Assembly: GCA_902781515.1 (NCBI GenBank)
Contig: CACZJU010000004.1
Location: 62,001 to 126,000 of the forward strand
Direction: 5' to 3'
Source of the DNA: an uncultured Bacteroidales bacterium
GTDB taxonomy: Bacteria; Bacteroidota; Bacteroidia; Bacteroidales; Bacteroidaceae
Length of the DNA: 64,000 bases
Shown here: positions 1 to 9,612 of the stretch, one piece after another
Numbering within the stretch: the first letter of the stretch is position 1
How the letters are laid out: every line of letters starts with the position of its first letter
Position numbers and translations under genes: made by a program
Notes under the pieces: model-generated
Told to the model about the DNA's origin: nothing
What the model saw: the letters and a program-made list of their open reading frames with translations, nothing else
Database searches by the model: none

Positions 1-2444
1 TGAGTCTCTACGGTCAGAGCCTTACCTGCTACGAGGTCCCACTCATTAGCTACGAAGTTTGCCTCGTTATCGAAGCGAATCTTATACCACTTACCAGTCT
101 GAATCTTGTTTGCGCTGTTCAGGATGTTTTTCTTCATCTCTGTCAGACGTGTTACATAGTCTTCAATCTGCTCCTCAGTGTAGGTTCCGCCATCGTAGTA
201 GTCCTGAGCCTCGCCATAGAGCTGTTGGAAGGCAGTAGCTTGGCTATCGTCTGCCCACTCACCTGGGTTGCTACCAACCTTAATGAGTTTGTCTGTGCCC
301 TTGGTTTCTGCTAAGGCTTTACGCAGTTTCTCGTTGCTCACAAACTTTGCCATCAAGGCGTTGTATGCGTCCATTAATGTATTGAAATCTTCCTGTTGGA
401 TTTCATCGCGGTCCTTTAGACTATATACACCAACAAGGTTATTTAAAGCCATAGCTTCATTGAGGAAGGTTACTGTCTGTTCTTCATCGAGTTGAGCAGG
501 ATTTAACTGGAATTCGCTGACGTGACCATAGCCTCGACCAGTTGTTGTTCCATCAATATAGAAGCGCAGATATTGATTACCTTTGGTGCTGAATGGCAAG
601 GTGTTCAAGGTTTCGGTGTTATTGCCGAATGGTGTAGTTAAATAAGCTAGATAGCTCCATTCTTCATCTGCAGCCTCGGCATCATTGCTGCCAAATACAG
701 TCCAAGCCGTGATATGGTCATTTGCAACGGCACGACGAGCAATGGTCATAGCAATGTCGTAGTCAATAGCCTCTGTCAGGGCTACTTGTAGATAATGAGT
801 GTGGTTTGCTACACTGCCGGCCGACCATGCTGAATGCCAATATGTAGTTTTGTTGCCATCTATAATGTTGGCAAGTGAGCCTTCCGATGATTCAGTCCAA
901 GGACTGCTAAGCTGGTCAGCAGAGGTAATCAGATTCTGTTCAGTGTTGATAGTCATCTTTACGATGTCTAACTTCAGAGCCTTACCAAGCTCTCTCTTTG
1001 AAGCTGTCATCAATGTGTCGTATGCCATCAGCATGAGTTCCCTCTCCTTGATAGCTGCATAGGCTTCAAATATTGCTTTTGCCTCACCTTCCGAAACAGA
1101 TTCGAAAACCCACTGTGAAGCAGCTGCGTCGGGATACCATGTTACGATGTTACCGTTTGAATTATGCTTTGACTGTTTGCCAGAATTATGACCACTGATG
1201 TGGAAATAGCTGTTACCGTCAACAGTCTTGCTAACTAGACGGAATGCAACAGTTGTAATGTCATTTTCGTCTGTGCCAATAGGCTCAATAGAAATCAGGC
1301 TGTCGCTACCTTCTGACAAGGTGAAAGGATTGGTGTCGGCAAAATGATACTCAAATGCACCATTTACGATGTCGAACAGAGTGTCTTTCTGCTCAACCTT
1401 CCACAAGGCAGGAGCTTCTACATCCATATCTTCGGGTGTGTACCATTTAACATTGTATTTGCCATCGGCAAGCTTAACACCCATGTACTTGGTAACGTTC
1501 TCATCTACAACTTGGGCACCCTCGTCGTCATCGTAAGTCTCAGTGAAAGGCAGTGCACTGTAGATGCGATAGTAACCAGTTTCCAGCGACATGGGTACTT
1601 TGGTCTTCAAAACAGCTTCGTAGGCATCCACCAGTGCTTGACCAAGAGCCTTCAAATCTTCAACAGAAAGTGTATTATCGAAGTCGGGACCATCAGCATT
1701 AGCATCCTCCAAAGCGTCTAAGAAAGCTTGTACAGCTTCTTCGCTATACTGACCGGGTTTGTCACCGACGGTGAACTTGGACTTAAAATCCTCGTACTGT
1801 TTGTAAAGAGCAGCCAAATCTGCCAAAGCTTGTTGCTGTTCTCCAAGAGGAGCTACAACTACTGTAAAGTTGCTGGTACGTACATAAGAGTGATTGGTGC
1901 TTTGTTTTTCGGCTTTAATGTTAACGAAATAAATAGTTTTATCATCTTCTACGTTAAACCATTCAACATGTTGGTTGTCCTCAGGACTTGAACTTATAAC
2001 AGGATCTTCATCTCCTATGGTTATACTATTGCTACCCTCGTCATAATTACCATGAGCTAGAGTCCACTCTCTTGCATTAAAATCGAATTCTACAGATTTT
2101 ATATACCAACCATTTTCAACCATAATTTGATAGGTGTTATTGCTGGTATAGAATTGTAGATTGTTTCCATCATCACCCCAAGGTGTGATGTTGTTGGCTC
2201 CTTTAAATACGTTGCCACGGATGTCCGTTGTGTTGTTGCCTCCCATTGTGCTGCAAAATGATATTGCTGGTTTGGTATCAGAGTACCAACTGCGCGCAAC
2301 TGGAACATTGGTGTTCCCATTCCATTCTACCCAATGGCCATTGTCGATTCGTACCTCGATGGTAACGTCATCTTCTTGTGCAAATGCTTGCGTCACTCCC
2401 ACTAATGAGAGTAACACCATTAAGAAAAAGTAAAGCTTCTTCAT
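1..2444 (-). CDS. Large secreted F5/8 type C domain protein (3' end beyond window)
   Basis: An open frame runs without a stop from an ATG at 2442-2444 to the left edge, so at least 814 residues are present and the C-terminus is missing. It starts with a clear signal peptide (MKKLYFFLMVLLSLVG, then TQAFAQE). Residues about 500-650 form an F5/8 type C (discoidin-like) beta-sandwich: a TTYWHSAWS segment, an HYLQVAL strand, then YLRFYIDG and HVSEFQLNP. These domains usually bind glycans or other surfaces. A helical FIVAR-like stretch with KPGQYSEEAVQAFLDALEDA occurs near residues 230-260, and a similar one precedes the F5/8C domain. The protein is a paralogue of the next gene on the same strand, sharing GPDF...LS.(E/D)..KALG and GYYRI blocks. 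I do not recognise a catalytic domain. The exact ligand is unknown. Confidence 0.85.
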   Translation of the reverse strand, partial: MKKLYFFLMVLLSLVGVTQAFAQEDDVTIEVRIDNGHWVEWNGNTNVPVARSWYSDTKPAISFCSTMGGNNTTDIRGNVFKGANNITPWGDDGNNLQFYTSNNTYQIMVENGWYIKSVEFDFNAREWTLAHGNYDEGSNSITIGDEDPVISSSPEDNQHVEWFNVEDDKTIYFVNIKAEKQSTNHSYVRTSNFTVVVAPLGEQQQALADLAALYKQYEDFKSKFTVGDKPGQYSEEAVQAFLDALEDANADGPDFDNTLSVEDLKALGQALVDAYEAVLKTKVPMSLETGYYRIYSALPFTETYDDDEGAQVVDENVTKYMGVKLADGKYNVKWYTPEDMDVEAPALWKVEQKDTLFDIVNGAFEYHFADTNPFTLSEGSDSLISIEPIGTDENDITTVAFRLVSKTVDGNSYFHISGHNSGKQSKHNSNGNIVTWYPDAAASQWVFESVSEGEAKAIFEAYAAIKERELMLMAYDTLMTASKRELGKALKLDIVKMTINTEQNLITSADQLSSPWTESSEGSLANIIDGNKTTYWHSAWSAGSVANHTHYLQVALTEAIDYDIAMTIARRAVANDHITAWTVFGSNDAEAADEEWSYLAYLTTPFGNNTETLNTLPFSTKGNQYLRFYIDGTTTGRGYGHVSEFQLNPAQLDEEQTVTFLNEAMALNNLVGVYSLKDRDEIQQEDFNTLMDAYNALMAKFVSNEKLRKALAETKGTDKLIKVGSNPGEWADDSQATAFQQLYGEAQDYYDGGTYTEEQIEDYVTRLTEMKKNILNSANKIQTGKWYKIRFDNEANFVANEWDLVAGKALTVET

Positions 2445-2492
2445 AGGTTTTTAAATTAGGGTTAATTAATAAATTGGTTAGTCTTCCGCGGA

Positions 2493-2527
2493 CAAAAATA
2501 GTACAAATTGAGCGAATAACCAAATTT
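2493..2527 (-). promoter_or_regulatory. Putative Bacteroidetes-type promoter of the left-edge F5/8C gene
   Basis: On the minus strand the -7 box is TATTTTTG (complement of 2493-2500), matching TAnnTTTG. A TTTGG lies about 20 bases upstream, near the expected -33 position. It is about 50 bases before the start codon at 2444. The assignment is by pattern only. Confidence 0.5.
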
Positions 2528-2542
2528 TGGAGCAGTAAATGC

Positions 2543-2580
2543 AAAAAAGCGCCGCGAATTTTTATCGCAGCGCCTTTTTT
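2543..2580 (-). terminator. Rho-independent terminator after the 1246-aa secreted protein gene
   Basis: Read on the minus strand, a GGCGCTGCGA arm pairs with TCGCGGCGC across an AT loop and is followed by six T (complement of 2543-2548). It lies 39 bases past the stop of the gene ending at 2619 and upstream of the next minus-strand promoter. A run of T on the plus strand at 2575-2580 could make it work in both directions. Confidence 0.75.
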
Positions 2581-2618
2581 GATTGACTAGTTTATCTATA
2601 TTGTCTAGAGCAACTAGT

Positions 2619-5600
2619 TTATTTTACAATTACTCGTACACCATTGAGGATGTAGAGTCCCTTGCCGAAGCGAGAGAGCTCGTTGAGTGTTGCGCGGCGG
2701 CTTACAAGGCGACCATCGATGGTATAAACAGCGCCAGCCTTGGCAACTTTCTCAAGTACTGTCTGGATTCCATCTTCAGCTTCCTTGTCGAGAACAACCT
2801 CTACAGCAGTCTTCTTGTCGAATCCTTCCTCGGAGACGATGTAAGCGCTATTATAACCTACAGCATCACTGCTGCTCTTGGTAACATTGAATCCGTTGCC
2901 AGACATCACAATTGCGCCAGCACCTACAGTCTCTTTACCGAAACTACCACGCAGCAGACCAGAAGCCTGAGGCTCGACAGCGCTGATAGTGTAGTTGTGC
3001 TTAACCTTTACTGCAACAGGTGCTGCATTTTCCTGATAGAGTGTGGTGTCGCCATTGATGATGATGAACGGACGACCTGCGATGGCTTTCTGGTCCTCAA
3101 CCTTCACCAGGGTAATCTTGTTGCCTTCGGTCTTAGCGATACTCCACATTACTGCATCGGGATTTTGCTTCAAGGCTACTTCCATTGGGAAGCAGAAACC
3201 ACGAACTTCACCGGGCTTCATCATGATATTGACTTCTGAGCCATCGTACTCGCTGGCAACATCTTCTGCCTCTTCGATGATGAGGCCGCTGCGGCTACCA
3301 GGAGTGGAAGCTTCCCATGTTACACAAACATTGGATGCCACTTGGGCATGTAGTTTATACTCGTATTCGCCAGTGATGCTTTCGGCAGATATAACACTTA
3401 ATCCGTAACCTATAGCGCTGGTGGTGAACAATGAAGGCTGTATGCTCAGTATTACAGGATTAGTGCTGCTGTTTTGTGTACGACGAAGGAACAAACCTGT
3501 TGCCTTGTTTTGTAGCAAATAGGCAGAGTCGCCAACGCTGATGAAGCGGAACTTGGTAAGATCCTTGTCGGCCTCGCTCTGGAGATAACTATCGTCAACA
3601 AAATAGACGTTGCGACCTACACCAGCGGTATCAGCAGACATGGGCTCAATTTCATAAATGTCCACATCTTCCTGCTCATTGTTTTTACTTACATACTTGA
3701 ATGCGTATGCCAAACCTGCATACTTTCCAAACAGGGCAGGACTGGTGTTAACACCACCGCTAACAGCCGCATTACCTGCAACCTTGTCCCAATTGTAGGC
3801 TGTGAACATTTCCTCTGTCGGGAACTGTATGCGATACCACTTGCCTTCCTGGATGCCATTGGCAGCAGCATATAGAGCTTCAGCGTCTGCATTCAAACGG
3901 TGGGCATAGTCGTCACACTGCTCTTTGGTATAGACTGCATTCTTATAGTATTCCGCAGCTTCGTCATAGAGTTGCTTGTAAGCTGTTCCGGATTCGGCAG
4001 ATGTCCACTGGCCGGGAGCAGTACCTACCTTTACGATGTTCACGATGTCTTCTGCCAACTGCTTGCGGATATCCAATGTATCGCTCAGAGGTGTTGGATC
4101 TACATACTTGGTCAGGAATGCATCGTAGGCAGTCTTCAGTGAAGTGTACATGTCGGCTGTGATGTTGTCGCGGATTGTGATGGTGTCATATACATCAACC
4201 AATTCCTTCAAGTCGGTGTACAAATTGCCCATGTGTTCGGACTGAGCGTGAGCAAGAATCTCCTCTGTACCAGGATAGAGTTGGAACTCTGCTACATGGA
4301 AGTAACCACGATTGCTGGATGAACCGCTTTTTGTGGCTGATGAGCTAAGGTAGAAGCGTAAATACTTATAGCCCTTGACTGGGAATACAGTACTCTTTAC
4401 GGTTTCGCCATCCACATTGCTAATAGGCATTTCTATTGTAGCCAATAGTTCACAAGCCTCCTTGTCGGCATCACTGTTGTCAGTACCGCGTACATTGAAG
4501 CCCGTGGGATGGTCATTCGCGGCGCCACTTCGACGTGTGAGAACAGCTGCTGCAACCTCAACGTTGGCATCATTAATTTCAACTTGCAGGTAGTGGGTGT
4601 CCATTGCGACATTACCACCGCCCCAATAACTATGCCAGAAAGTAGTATTGTTATTGTCGTTTAATGGACCTTCGTCAAGTCCTTGTCCATCGGCATCGCC
4701 CAAATCGTTTTGGCTATAAGGACTGCTGAATTGGCTCTTATCGGTAATAAGAGGATGTGTTTCGTCAACGTGACTTGTCTTCTTGACTTTTCCAGCAATC
4801 GCCAATTTAGCCTTGGCATTTGTCATGATGCTGTCGAAGTTCTCAAGCAGCTTTTCACGGTCTTTCAAAGGAGCAAATGCTTCCAGTATTTCTTCGGCTT
4901 CTTCTTTGCCAACAGGCTCAAAGAACCATTCGCTGGCCTTGGGCTTTTTAGTGGCACGATCGAAACCAGGTGCCCAACCTACAACATTACCACTCTTACC
5001 CTTACCATAGCCTACATATTCACCTTCTTCCTGATATCCATGTCCTCCCTGATGAAGGCAGAAGTAGGCATCATGTTTCTGCGGATATACATTGATGTCA
5101 ACGTATGTGATTTCATCCTCGTTGGTGTACAAAGGTGTAATCACCATTTCGTTGGTAGATGTTGTAGAGAGTGTTGCGGCTGTGCTCGTCTGAATAGTGT
5201 CGAAACGGGCTTCCCAACCGGCATTCATGATGTCGTAGCGACCATCTTGTGTTGGCTTGACATACCAAAGGGCTGCACCGTCTTCTTCGAGATTTTCGGG
5301 AGTACCCCATACGGCTTTTAATGTACTGACGTCAAGGTTAACACGCATATATTTATTTGGATAGGTAACAGTCTCTTCTCCTGTTTCAGCGTCAGTATCT
5401 ACTTGGTAGTAGGTTACAGCTGTGCGAATGCGGTAGTAGCCTTCCTCAAGAGTGATGGGGACAACGGTTGGCCAGATAGCATCGTACTTAGCTTTGACGG
5501 AATCGCCCAATGCTTTTATTTCGTCAATAGATAGATCGTCACCTTCAAAGTCTGGACCTCCGGCGTTGGCAGCTTCCAATGCATCTTTAAATGCTTGAAC

Positions 5601-6359
5601 GGCCTCTTCGTCGAAGTCACCGGGTTTATCACCTGTAGTGAAGTAGTTATCTTCAGCGTATGCGGAATATTCGGTATAGATGTTTGCAAGCTCTTTTAAG
5701 GCTTCTGCTTGTGCGTTCAAGTCACCCCATATAACTTCATGGATAGCCCAGTCGTTGTTGCTGTCGAGTGACGTAAGCTCTCCGCTATCCCAAAATACGA
5801 TGGTATAGCCCTCACCATTGTTGTCGAGCCTGTTTTGCATGTTGTACTTGTTGATTCCGAAATGACCATCCGTCGGTTCACCGCCTACTTTGATGTTGTA
5901 AACGTTGTACAATCCAGCGTCAGATTCTTCATCGGTTGTACCCTCACCAGGGGCTGCCTTCAAATAGTTGCCCGTTCCGAATTGGATGCGATAGGCTCCT
6001 TCCTTGGTGGCATCGGCAAGGAAACGTACCAAATAGGCAGCTTTATTCACGGCTGAACCCTGATCTGGAATTTCCTCAAGGGTGGATTTCTTTAAGGCCA
6101 CACCAAGACCATTGTCGTAGGCCACACCACCAGTAGTTGGCAATTCGCCCACTACACTATGTGTACCTTTACCAGCATTGGAGCCTTTTGCACGTGCTTG
6201 GTGCAGGAAATACCAAGTCCCAGGCTCGAAAGTTGCTAAAGCTCCACCGATAGAGATGGATTTGCCCTCAAAATCGAAGTCTGATTCTTGAGCGAGTGTT
6301 GGCAAAGCCATGAAAGCCATGACTACCAACATCAAGAAATAAGTAATCTTTTTACTCAT
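2619..6359 (-). CDS. Large secreted F5/8 type C domain protein with type IX sorting tail
   Basis: A 1246-residue protein with a signal peptide (MSKKITYFLMLVVMAFMALP, cleavage near LAQE). Residues about 40-210 form a domain with GTWYFLHQA, KAAYLVRFL, TDGHFGI and NNDWAIHEV, which resembles the second N-terminal domain of the sialidase in this window. A helical FIVAR-like segment follows at about 215-290, then GYYRI repeats. An F5/8 type C domain spans about 533-695 (TTFWHSYWGGG, HYLQVEI, YLRFYLSSS, FHVAEFQLYPG). The last about 45 residues (VYTIDGRLVS ... GKGLYILNGVRVIVK) fit a type A C-terminal sorting domain, so export by the nearby type IX system and surface attachment are expected. It is paralogous to the upstream partial gene. 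No catalytic domain is recognised; a glycan-binding or surface role is inferred. Confidence 0.88.
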   Translation of the reverse strand: MSKKITYFLMLVVMAFMALPTLAQESDFDFEGKSISIGGALATFEPGTWYFLHQARAKGSNAGKGTHSVVGELPTTGGVAYDNGLGVALKKSTLEEIPDQGSAVNKAAYLVRFLADATKEGAYRIQFGTGNYLKAAPGEGTTDEESDAGLYNVYNIKVGGEPTDGHFGINKYNMQNRLDNNGEGYTIVFWDSGELTSLDSNNDWAIHEVIWGDLNAQAEALKELANIYTEYSAYAEDNYFTTGDKPGDFDEEAVQAFKDALEAANAGGPDFEGDDLSIDEIKALGDSVKAKYDAIWPTVVPITLEEGYYRIRTAVTYYQVDTDAETGEETVTYPNKYMRVNLDVSTLKAVWGTPENLEEDGAALWYVKPTQDGRYDIMNAGWEARFDTIQTSTAATLSTTSTNEMVITPLYTNEDEITYVDINVYPQKHDAYFCLHQGGHGYQEEGEYVGYGKGKSGNVVGWAPGFDRATKKPKASEWFFEPVGKEEAEEILEAFAPLKDREKLLENFDSIMTNAKAKLAIAGKVKKTSHVDETHPLITDKSQFSSPYSQNDLGDADGQGLDEGPLNDNNNTTFWHSYWGGGNVAMDTHYLQVEINDANVEVAAAVLTRRSGAANDHPTGFNVRGTDNSDADKEACELLATIEMPISNVDGETVKSTVFPVKGYKYLRFYLSSSATKSGSSSNRGYFHVAEFQLYPGTEEILAHAQSEHMGNLYTDLKELVDVYDTITIRDNITADMYTSLKTAYDAFLTKYVDPTPLSDTLDIRKQLAEDIVNIVKVGTAPGQWTSAESGTAYKQLYDEAAEYYKNAVYTKEQCDDYAHRLNADAEALYAAANGIQEGKWYRIQFPTEEMFTAYNWDKVAGNAAVSGGVNTSPALFGKYAGLAYAFKYVSKNNEQEDVDIYEIEPMSADTAGVGRNVYFVDDSYLQSEADKDLTKFRFISVGDSAYLLQNKATGLFLRRTQNSSTNPVILSIQPSLFTTSAIGYGLSVISAESITGEYEYKLHAQVASNVCVTWEASTPGSRSGLIIEEAEDVASEYDGSEVNIMMKPGEVRGFCFPMEVALKQNPDAVMWSIAKTEGNKITLVKVEDQKAIAGRPFIIINGDTTLYQENAAPVAVKVKHNYTISAVEPQASGLLRGSFGKETVGAGAIVMSGNGFNVTKSSSDAVGYNSAYIVSEEGFDKKTAVEVVLDKEAEDGIQTVLEKVAKAGAVYTIDGRLVSRRATLNELSRFGKGLYILNGVRVIVK

Positions 6360-6404
6360 AACATGTAGATTTAGGTTAGTAATATACAGTTTACGGCGGT
6401 AAAA

Positions 6405-6443
6405 TTAAAAAATCCCTCCCAATTCTGCAAAAGAACGGGAGGG
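6405..6443 (-). terminator. Terminator after the DUF4954 gene
   Basis: On the minus strand a perfect CCCTCCC / GGGAGGG stem (6414-6420 and 6437-6443) is followed by a T-rich run (complement of 6405-6412). It starts within 10 bases of the stop at 6450. It separates this gene from the secreted protein gene that begins at 6359. Confidence 0.85.
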
Positions 6444-6449
6444 TTTTTT

Positions 6450-8435
6450 TTATGAGAGGGCTTCAATCCATTTATCGCCGAGTGCCGATTTAACTTTAAT
6501 ATGTTGTTCTACGGCCGTTACGAAGGGGTTGCTGTCGAACTGTCCTCGCACTTCTGCAAAGTCTGCTTCTGCAGTGCTCGTGTTGCCGTCGAATCCGAAT
6601 CCTGTCTTCGTGGAGAGCGAGAACTCCTTGTGTGCATCTTGGTAGAGCATTTTGTCGAGGTCCACCACTGCTTCCTTCCAGTCTTGTATGATGGAGATGA
6701 GTGTCTCCTTGTGCTCTAAATCTTCTGGTTTGAGGTCGTAGAAGCTAAGCATCAACTTATAGGCCCATGCCCATTCATAGTCATAGTAACGGGCGTGGAT
6801 GTCGGAAAGACGCTGTATCATTTGTTCGTGGCTACTGATGGTGCCTTGCTCTATTTCGTTCATCATCTGTGTAATAACGGTGTGTGGAGCTATAAGGCCG
6901 GAAAGGTCGAGCCAGTCGCCTTCGCCCTCTGTCGTATCTGGCTTCAATTTACATTTTACATCTGACATTTTACATCCTTCCGGCTTCGTCTTCTCCAGAC
7001 GTGAGATGAGGGAGTTTCCAAGGAACTTCACAATAGCCATGCGATATAGCTTAATGCCGCGTTCGAGGCTTGAGTGTGTGATTTTTGCGCTCTGATAGGT
7101 GTAGGTGTCGCTGGTGGCACCTGAGAGCTCGCGCAGTCGCTGCAGTACACCGAGACCTCGCACCATCTTGTCAATAGTGTATGGTGAAAGAAGGTTGAAG
7201 TTGACGAGGTCAAGACGTCCATCAGCATAACGACGGTCGCGCTTCGGCCATTTCTGTGCATCGCGGATTGTGCCTACCGAACGTAGGTTGACAGCTGGCG
7301 CAAGCCATGTTTCGCCGTTCTTCTCAATAAGATAGGAGAATGGCAGGGCAGAAGTGTCGGGATTACTGGAGTGGCGTCCCATGACAAGTGAGAATGCTCC
7401 GATGCGAGCGGGCCATAGGATATAGCTGTCTGATGCGGTTTTTGCTCCGCGTTCCAATGCTCCCTGATGTATTGGGCCCAGTTTGTACATGTGATTACTT
7501 TGGTTAGAGCCAGAACCTGCGTTCATGAATGAGAACATGCCGGCAATAAGCAGAGTGCTCTTGTGGTGTGTAACGGTAAACGGACCTGCAAAGATGGCGC
7601 ATGCCTCTCCGTTCTCCTCTTGGCAGTTGCAGAAGAAGAGTGAGTCGCTGGCAGAATAGCTGTGACCAAGAGTGCATGACTGTCCAACATATACGCGAGT
7701 AAGGGTGGTGCAGTCCTCAATCTGACTGCCGTCCTGAACGATGAAATCCTCAGCGATGACTCCGTAGCCGATGTGTACTGGAGACTCTTCTCGCGACATA
7801 AGAGAGCCGTTCTTCAGTCGTCCGGCACCTTCAATCTTAGAGTAGGGGCCTACATAAAGGTTCTTGATGTAGCCAGTATCTACAATTGTGGAGTGCTGAC
7901 AGATGCATCCCCTCTCGCTTGAGGCAGCAGTGGTTACATCGGCTGCAAACTGCTTTAGGTGCTCAATCAGCACGGGACGATGGCGATACATGGCCTGCAT
8001 ATATGCTTCCTGTGCTGTCAGACGATGATGTATTGTGACTTCACGTCCTCCAGTTTCATTGAGGACAGACACTTCTACACCATTGCCGAATGCTGTGAGA
8101 CCGTCAACGATAATAATGTCAACATTCTCGATGAAGGAATCGTGTTCAATGTCGTAGTTGGCAATGTAGTTCTTGATGTTCTCGATGCAGCAGTCGTCGC
8201 CAACAGTTACGTTGTGAAGCGTGGCGTGATATATGCCTGAATGTTTGTGCATACCACCTGGCAGTGTGAACGATTCAGAGAAGCGCCCAAGACGGCATTC
8301 ACCTGAAAAGCGTACATGACGCAGGTACTTGATGTTGATGTCGGGGTGAACCATCACCTTCGCCCAGTCTTCAGCTGTGCAGCTTTGCTGCTCCAACTGC
8401 CATATCTCTTCATAGGTTAAATTTCTGTATTCCAT
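6450..8435 (-). CDS. DUF4954 family protein (left-handed beta-helix, nucleotidyltransferase-like)
   Basis: A 661-residue cytoplasmic protein without signal or membrane segments. The middle (about 50-330) has hexapeptide-like repeats typical of a left-handed beta helix (VGDDCCIENIKNYIANYDIE, YVGPYSKIEGAGRLKNG, VYVGQSCTLGHSYSAS). The overall sequence matches the Bacteroidetes DUF4954 family from memory, and the length is usual for it. Its biochemical role is unknown; distant similarity to sugar-nucleotide pyrophosphorylase/acyltransferase helices is only structural inference. Around residues 487-497 the frame crosses an AT-rich tandem array (6944-6977) that encodes a KMSDVKCKLK-like low-complexity insert. 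It is a single-gene unit bounded by its own terminator. Confidence 0.85.
   Translation of the reverse strand: MEYRNLTYEEIWQLEQQSCTAEDWAKVMVHPDINIKYLRHVRFSGECRLGRFSESFTLPGGMHKHSGIYHATLHNVTVGDDCCIENIKNYIANYDIEHDSFIENVDIIIVDGLTAFGNGVEVSVLNETGGREVTIHHRLTAQEAYMQAMYRHRPVLIEHLKQFAADVTTAASSERGCICQHSTIVDTGYIKNLYVGPYSKIEGAGRLKNGSLMSREESPVHIGYGVIAEDFIVQDGSQIEDCTTLTRVYVGQSCTLGHSYSASDSLFFCNCQEENGEACAIFAGPFTVTHHKSTLLIAGMFSFMNAGSGSNQSNHMYKLGPIHQGALERGAKTASDSYILWPARIGAFSLVMGRHSSNPDTSALPFSYLIEKNGETWLAPAVNLRSVGTIRDAQKWPKRDRRYADGRLDLVNFNLLSPYTIDKMVRGLGVLQRLRELSGATSDTYTYQSAKITHSSLERGIKLYRMAIVKFLGNSLISRLEKTKPEGCKMSDVKCKLKPDTTEGEGDWLDLSGLIAPHTVITQMMNEIEQGTISSHEQMIQRLSDIHARYYDYEWAWAYKLMLSFYDLKPEDLEHKETLISIIQDWKEAVVDLDKMLYQDAHKEFSLSTKTGFGFDGNTSTAEADFAEVRGQFDSNPFVTAVEQHIKVKSALGDKWIEALS
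6944..6977. repeat. AT-rich tandem array inside the DUF4954 gene
   Basis: Plus-strand units of the form TTTACA-TTTTACA-TC are repeated about three times and read through in frame by the minus-strand gene. It belongs to the same class as the intergenic AT arrays of this window. Confidence 0.6.
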
Positions 8436-8527
8436 ATTTTTTGCTTTTTACTTTTAGCAGTTATTACACAATAATATAACGTCGCGCGCGTTAAAATATT
8501 ATATAGGAATAGGAAAAATGAATAAAA

Positions 8528-9019
8528 ATGTTGCGCGTTAGGAATCCGTTTGTGGCTATACGGCGCTTGTGGTACACTGGAGGCAATGGGATTCACTCAC
8601 CATTTGCATATCAGATGGTTACGCAGGTGATAAACTGTCCTGGAAACTATTACGCTGATAGAAATCTTTATTCTTTGTCCGATAGAATACTGCGTCCGAG
8701 AATGACTGCTGTACGACGACTGATGTTTCGGCTGACCAACTATTGGCAACCGACTACGGTGGAGGCTCCGGTGGAGTATCATACATACATTGCATCTGCA
8801 TGTAAACGTACAAGGATTATGCCCTCAGATAAAGCGTATATCAGCATGGATGGCGATAAGGGACATATGATGGTACTGCCTGAACTTCAGAAATATAAGG
8901 ATCTGTGGAATGAGTGGAAGAAACGCGATGAAGTGCGTGTAACCTTTGACCTATACGATGTTGGCATAGCGATCAGTTTGCCTCGCCTTAACAAGCAAGA
9001 CTACGTGATAAATTGGTAA
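8528..9019 (+). CDS. Short conserved protein resembling the N-terminus of a SAM methyltransferase family
   Basis: A 163-residue protein. The opening segment NPFVAIRRLWYTGGNGIHSPFAYQMV resembles the start of a Bacteroidetes class I methyltransferase family (..GHGVHSPF.F.L...V). The glycine-rich SAM-binding loop that should follow is absent: the protein instead continues with a short alpha/beta stretch containing MPSDKAYISMDGDKGHMMVLPELQKYK. It ends 31 bases before the cobalamin adenosyltransferase gene, so the two are probably cotranscribed. I cannot assign a function. It may be a reduced methyltransferase relative or an unrelated family sharing the N-terminal motif. Confidence 0.7.
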   Translation: MLRVRNPFVAIRRLWYTGGNGIHSPFAYQMVTQVINCPGNYYADRNLYSLSDRILRPRMTAVRRLMFRLTNYWQPTTVEAPVEYHTYIASACKRTRIMPSDKAYISMDGDKGHMMVLPELQKYKDLWNEWKKRDEVRVTFDLYDVGIAISLPRLNKQDYVINW

Positions 9020-9050
9020 TTGTCAAATTGTGAAATTGTAAAATAATAAG

Positions 9051-9593
9051 ATGAAAAGCAACGTTTATACCCGAAGGGGGGATGATGGAACGACGGGACT
9101 TGTGGGCGGACAGCGCATCAGGAAGAACCATTCGCGACTAGAAGCCTATGGTACAATGGATGAGTTGAACAGTCAGGTTGGACTGTTGGTAGCCGAAATT
9201 ACTGATGAAGAAGACCGTAAGAGGTTGATAGACATACAGAACGACCTGTTTGCCGTAGGTAGCGAACTGGCAACCATTGACCGAGTACCAAAACATGCTG
9301 TAACTGCGGAGCGTGTGGAATGGTTGGAGCATACTATTGATGAGGCTGACGAATTATGTGGCGGATGGCGTGGATTTATCCTGCCTGGCGGGTCTCATGC
9401 TGCAGCTCAAGCCCATGTATGCAGGACAGTATGTCGCCGACTCGAACGCCGCATATATTCTATAGATGATGGAGTGGCTGTTGACCCTGTTTTGTTGCAG
9501 TATGTCAATAGGTTAAGTGATTATTTCTTTGTTTTGGCAAAGAAAACGAATATTTTGTTGGGCGTTGAAGAAAATTTTTGGCGAAATCGTTGA
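9051..9593 (+). CDS. Cob(I)alamin adenosyltransferase, PduO type
   Basis: A 180-residue enzyme transferring the adenosyl group of ATP to cob(I)alamin to make coenzyme B12. The N-terminus has the ATP-binding signature TRRGDDGTTGLVGG, followed by RLEAYGTMDELNS, characteristic of the PduO/MMAB family. FILPGGSHAAAQAHVCRTVCRRLER is the conserved C-terminal helix with the active-site arginines, and YVNRLSDYFFVLAK closes the domain. The length is normal for the family. Adenosylcobalamin would serve methylmalonyl-CoA mutase and related enzymes. An AT-rich array (9020-9046) lies between it and the upstream gene. Confidence 0.93.
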   Translation: MKSNVYTRRGDDGTTGLVGGQRIRKNHSRLEAYGTMDELNSQVGLLVAEITDEEDRKRLIDIQNDLFAVGSELATIDRVPKHAVTAERVEWLEHTIDEADELCGGWRGFILPGGSHAAAQAHVCRTVCRRLERRIYSIDDGVAVDPVLLQYVNRLSDYFFVLAKKTNILLGVEENFWRNR

Positions 9594-9612
9594 TTATATC
9601 ATTCCCGTGTTA

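Noticed and set aside
2583-3239. 218-aa plus-strand open frame at the end of the large F5/8C gene
   Set aside because: It is a mirror frame of the real minus-strand gene, with no family resemblance or promoter.
8436-8527. GTCGCGCGCGTTA segment considered as a regulatory palindrome
   Set aside because: The GCGCGC core is short and no second site or clear flanking symmetry was found.
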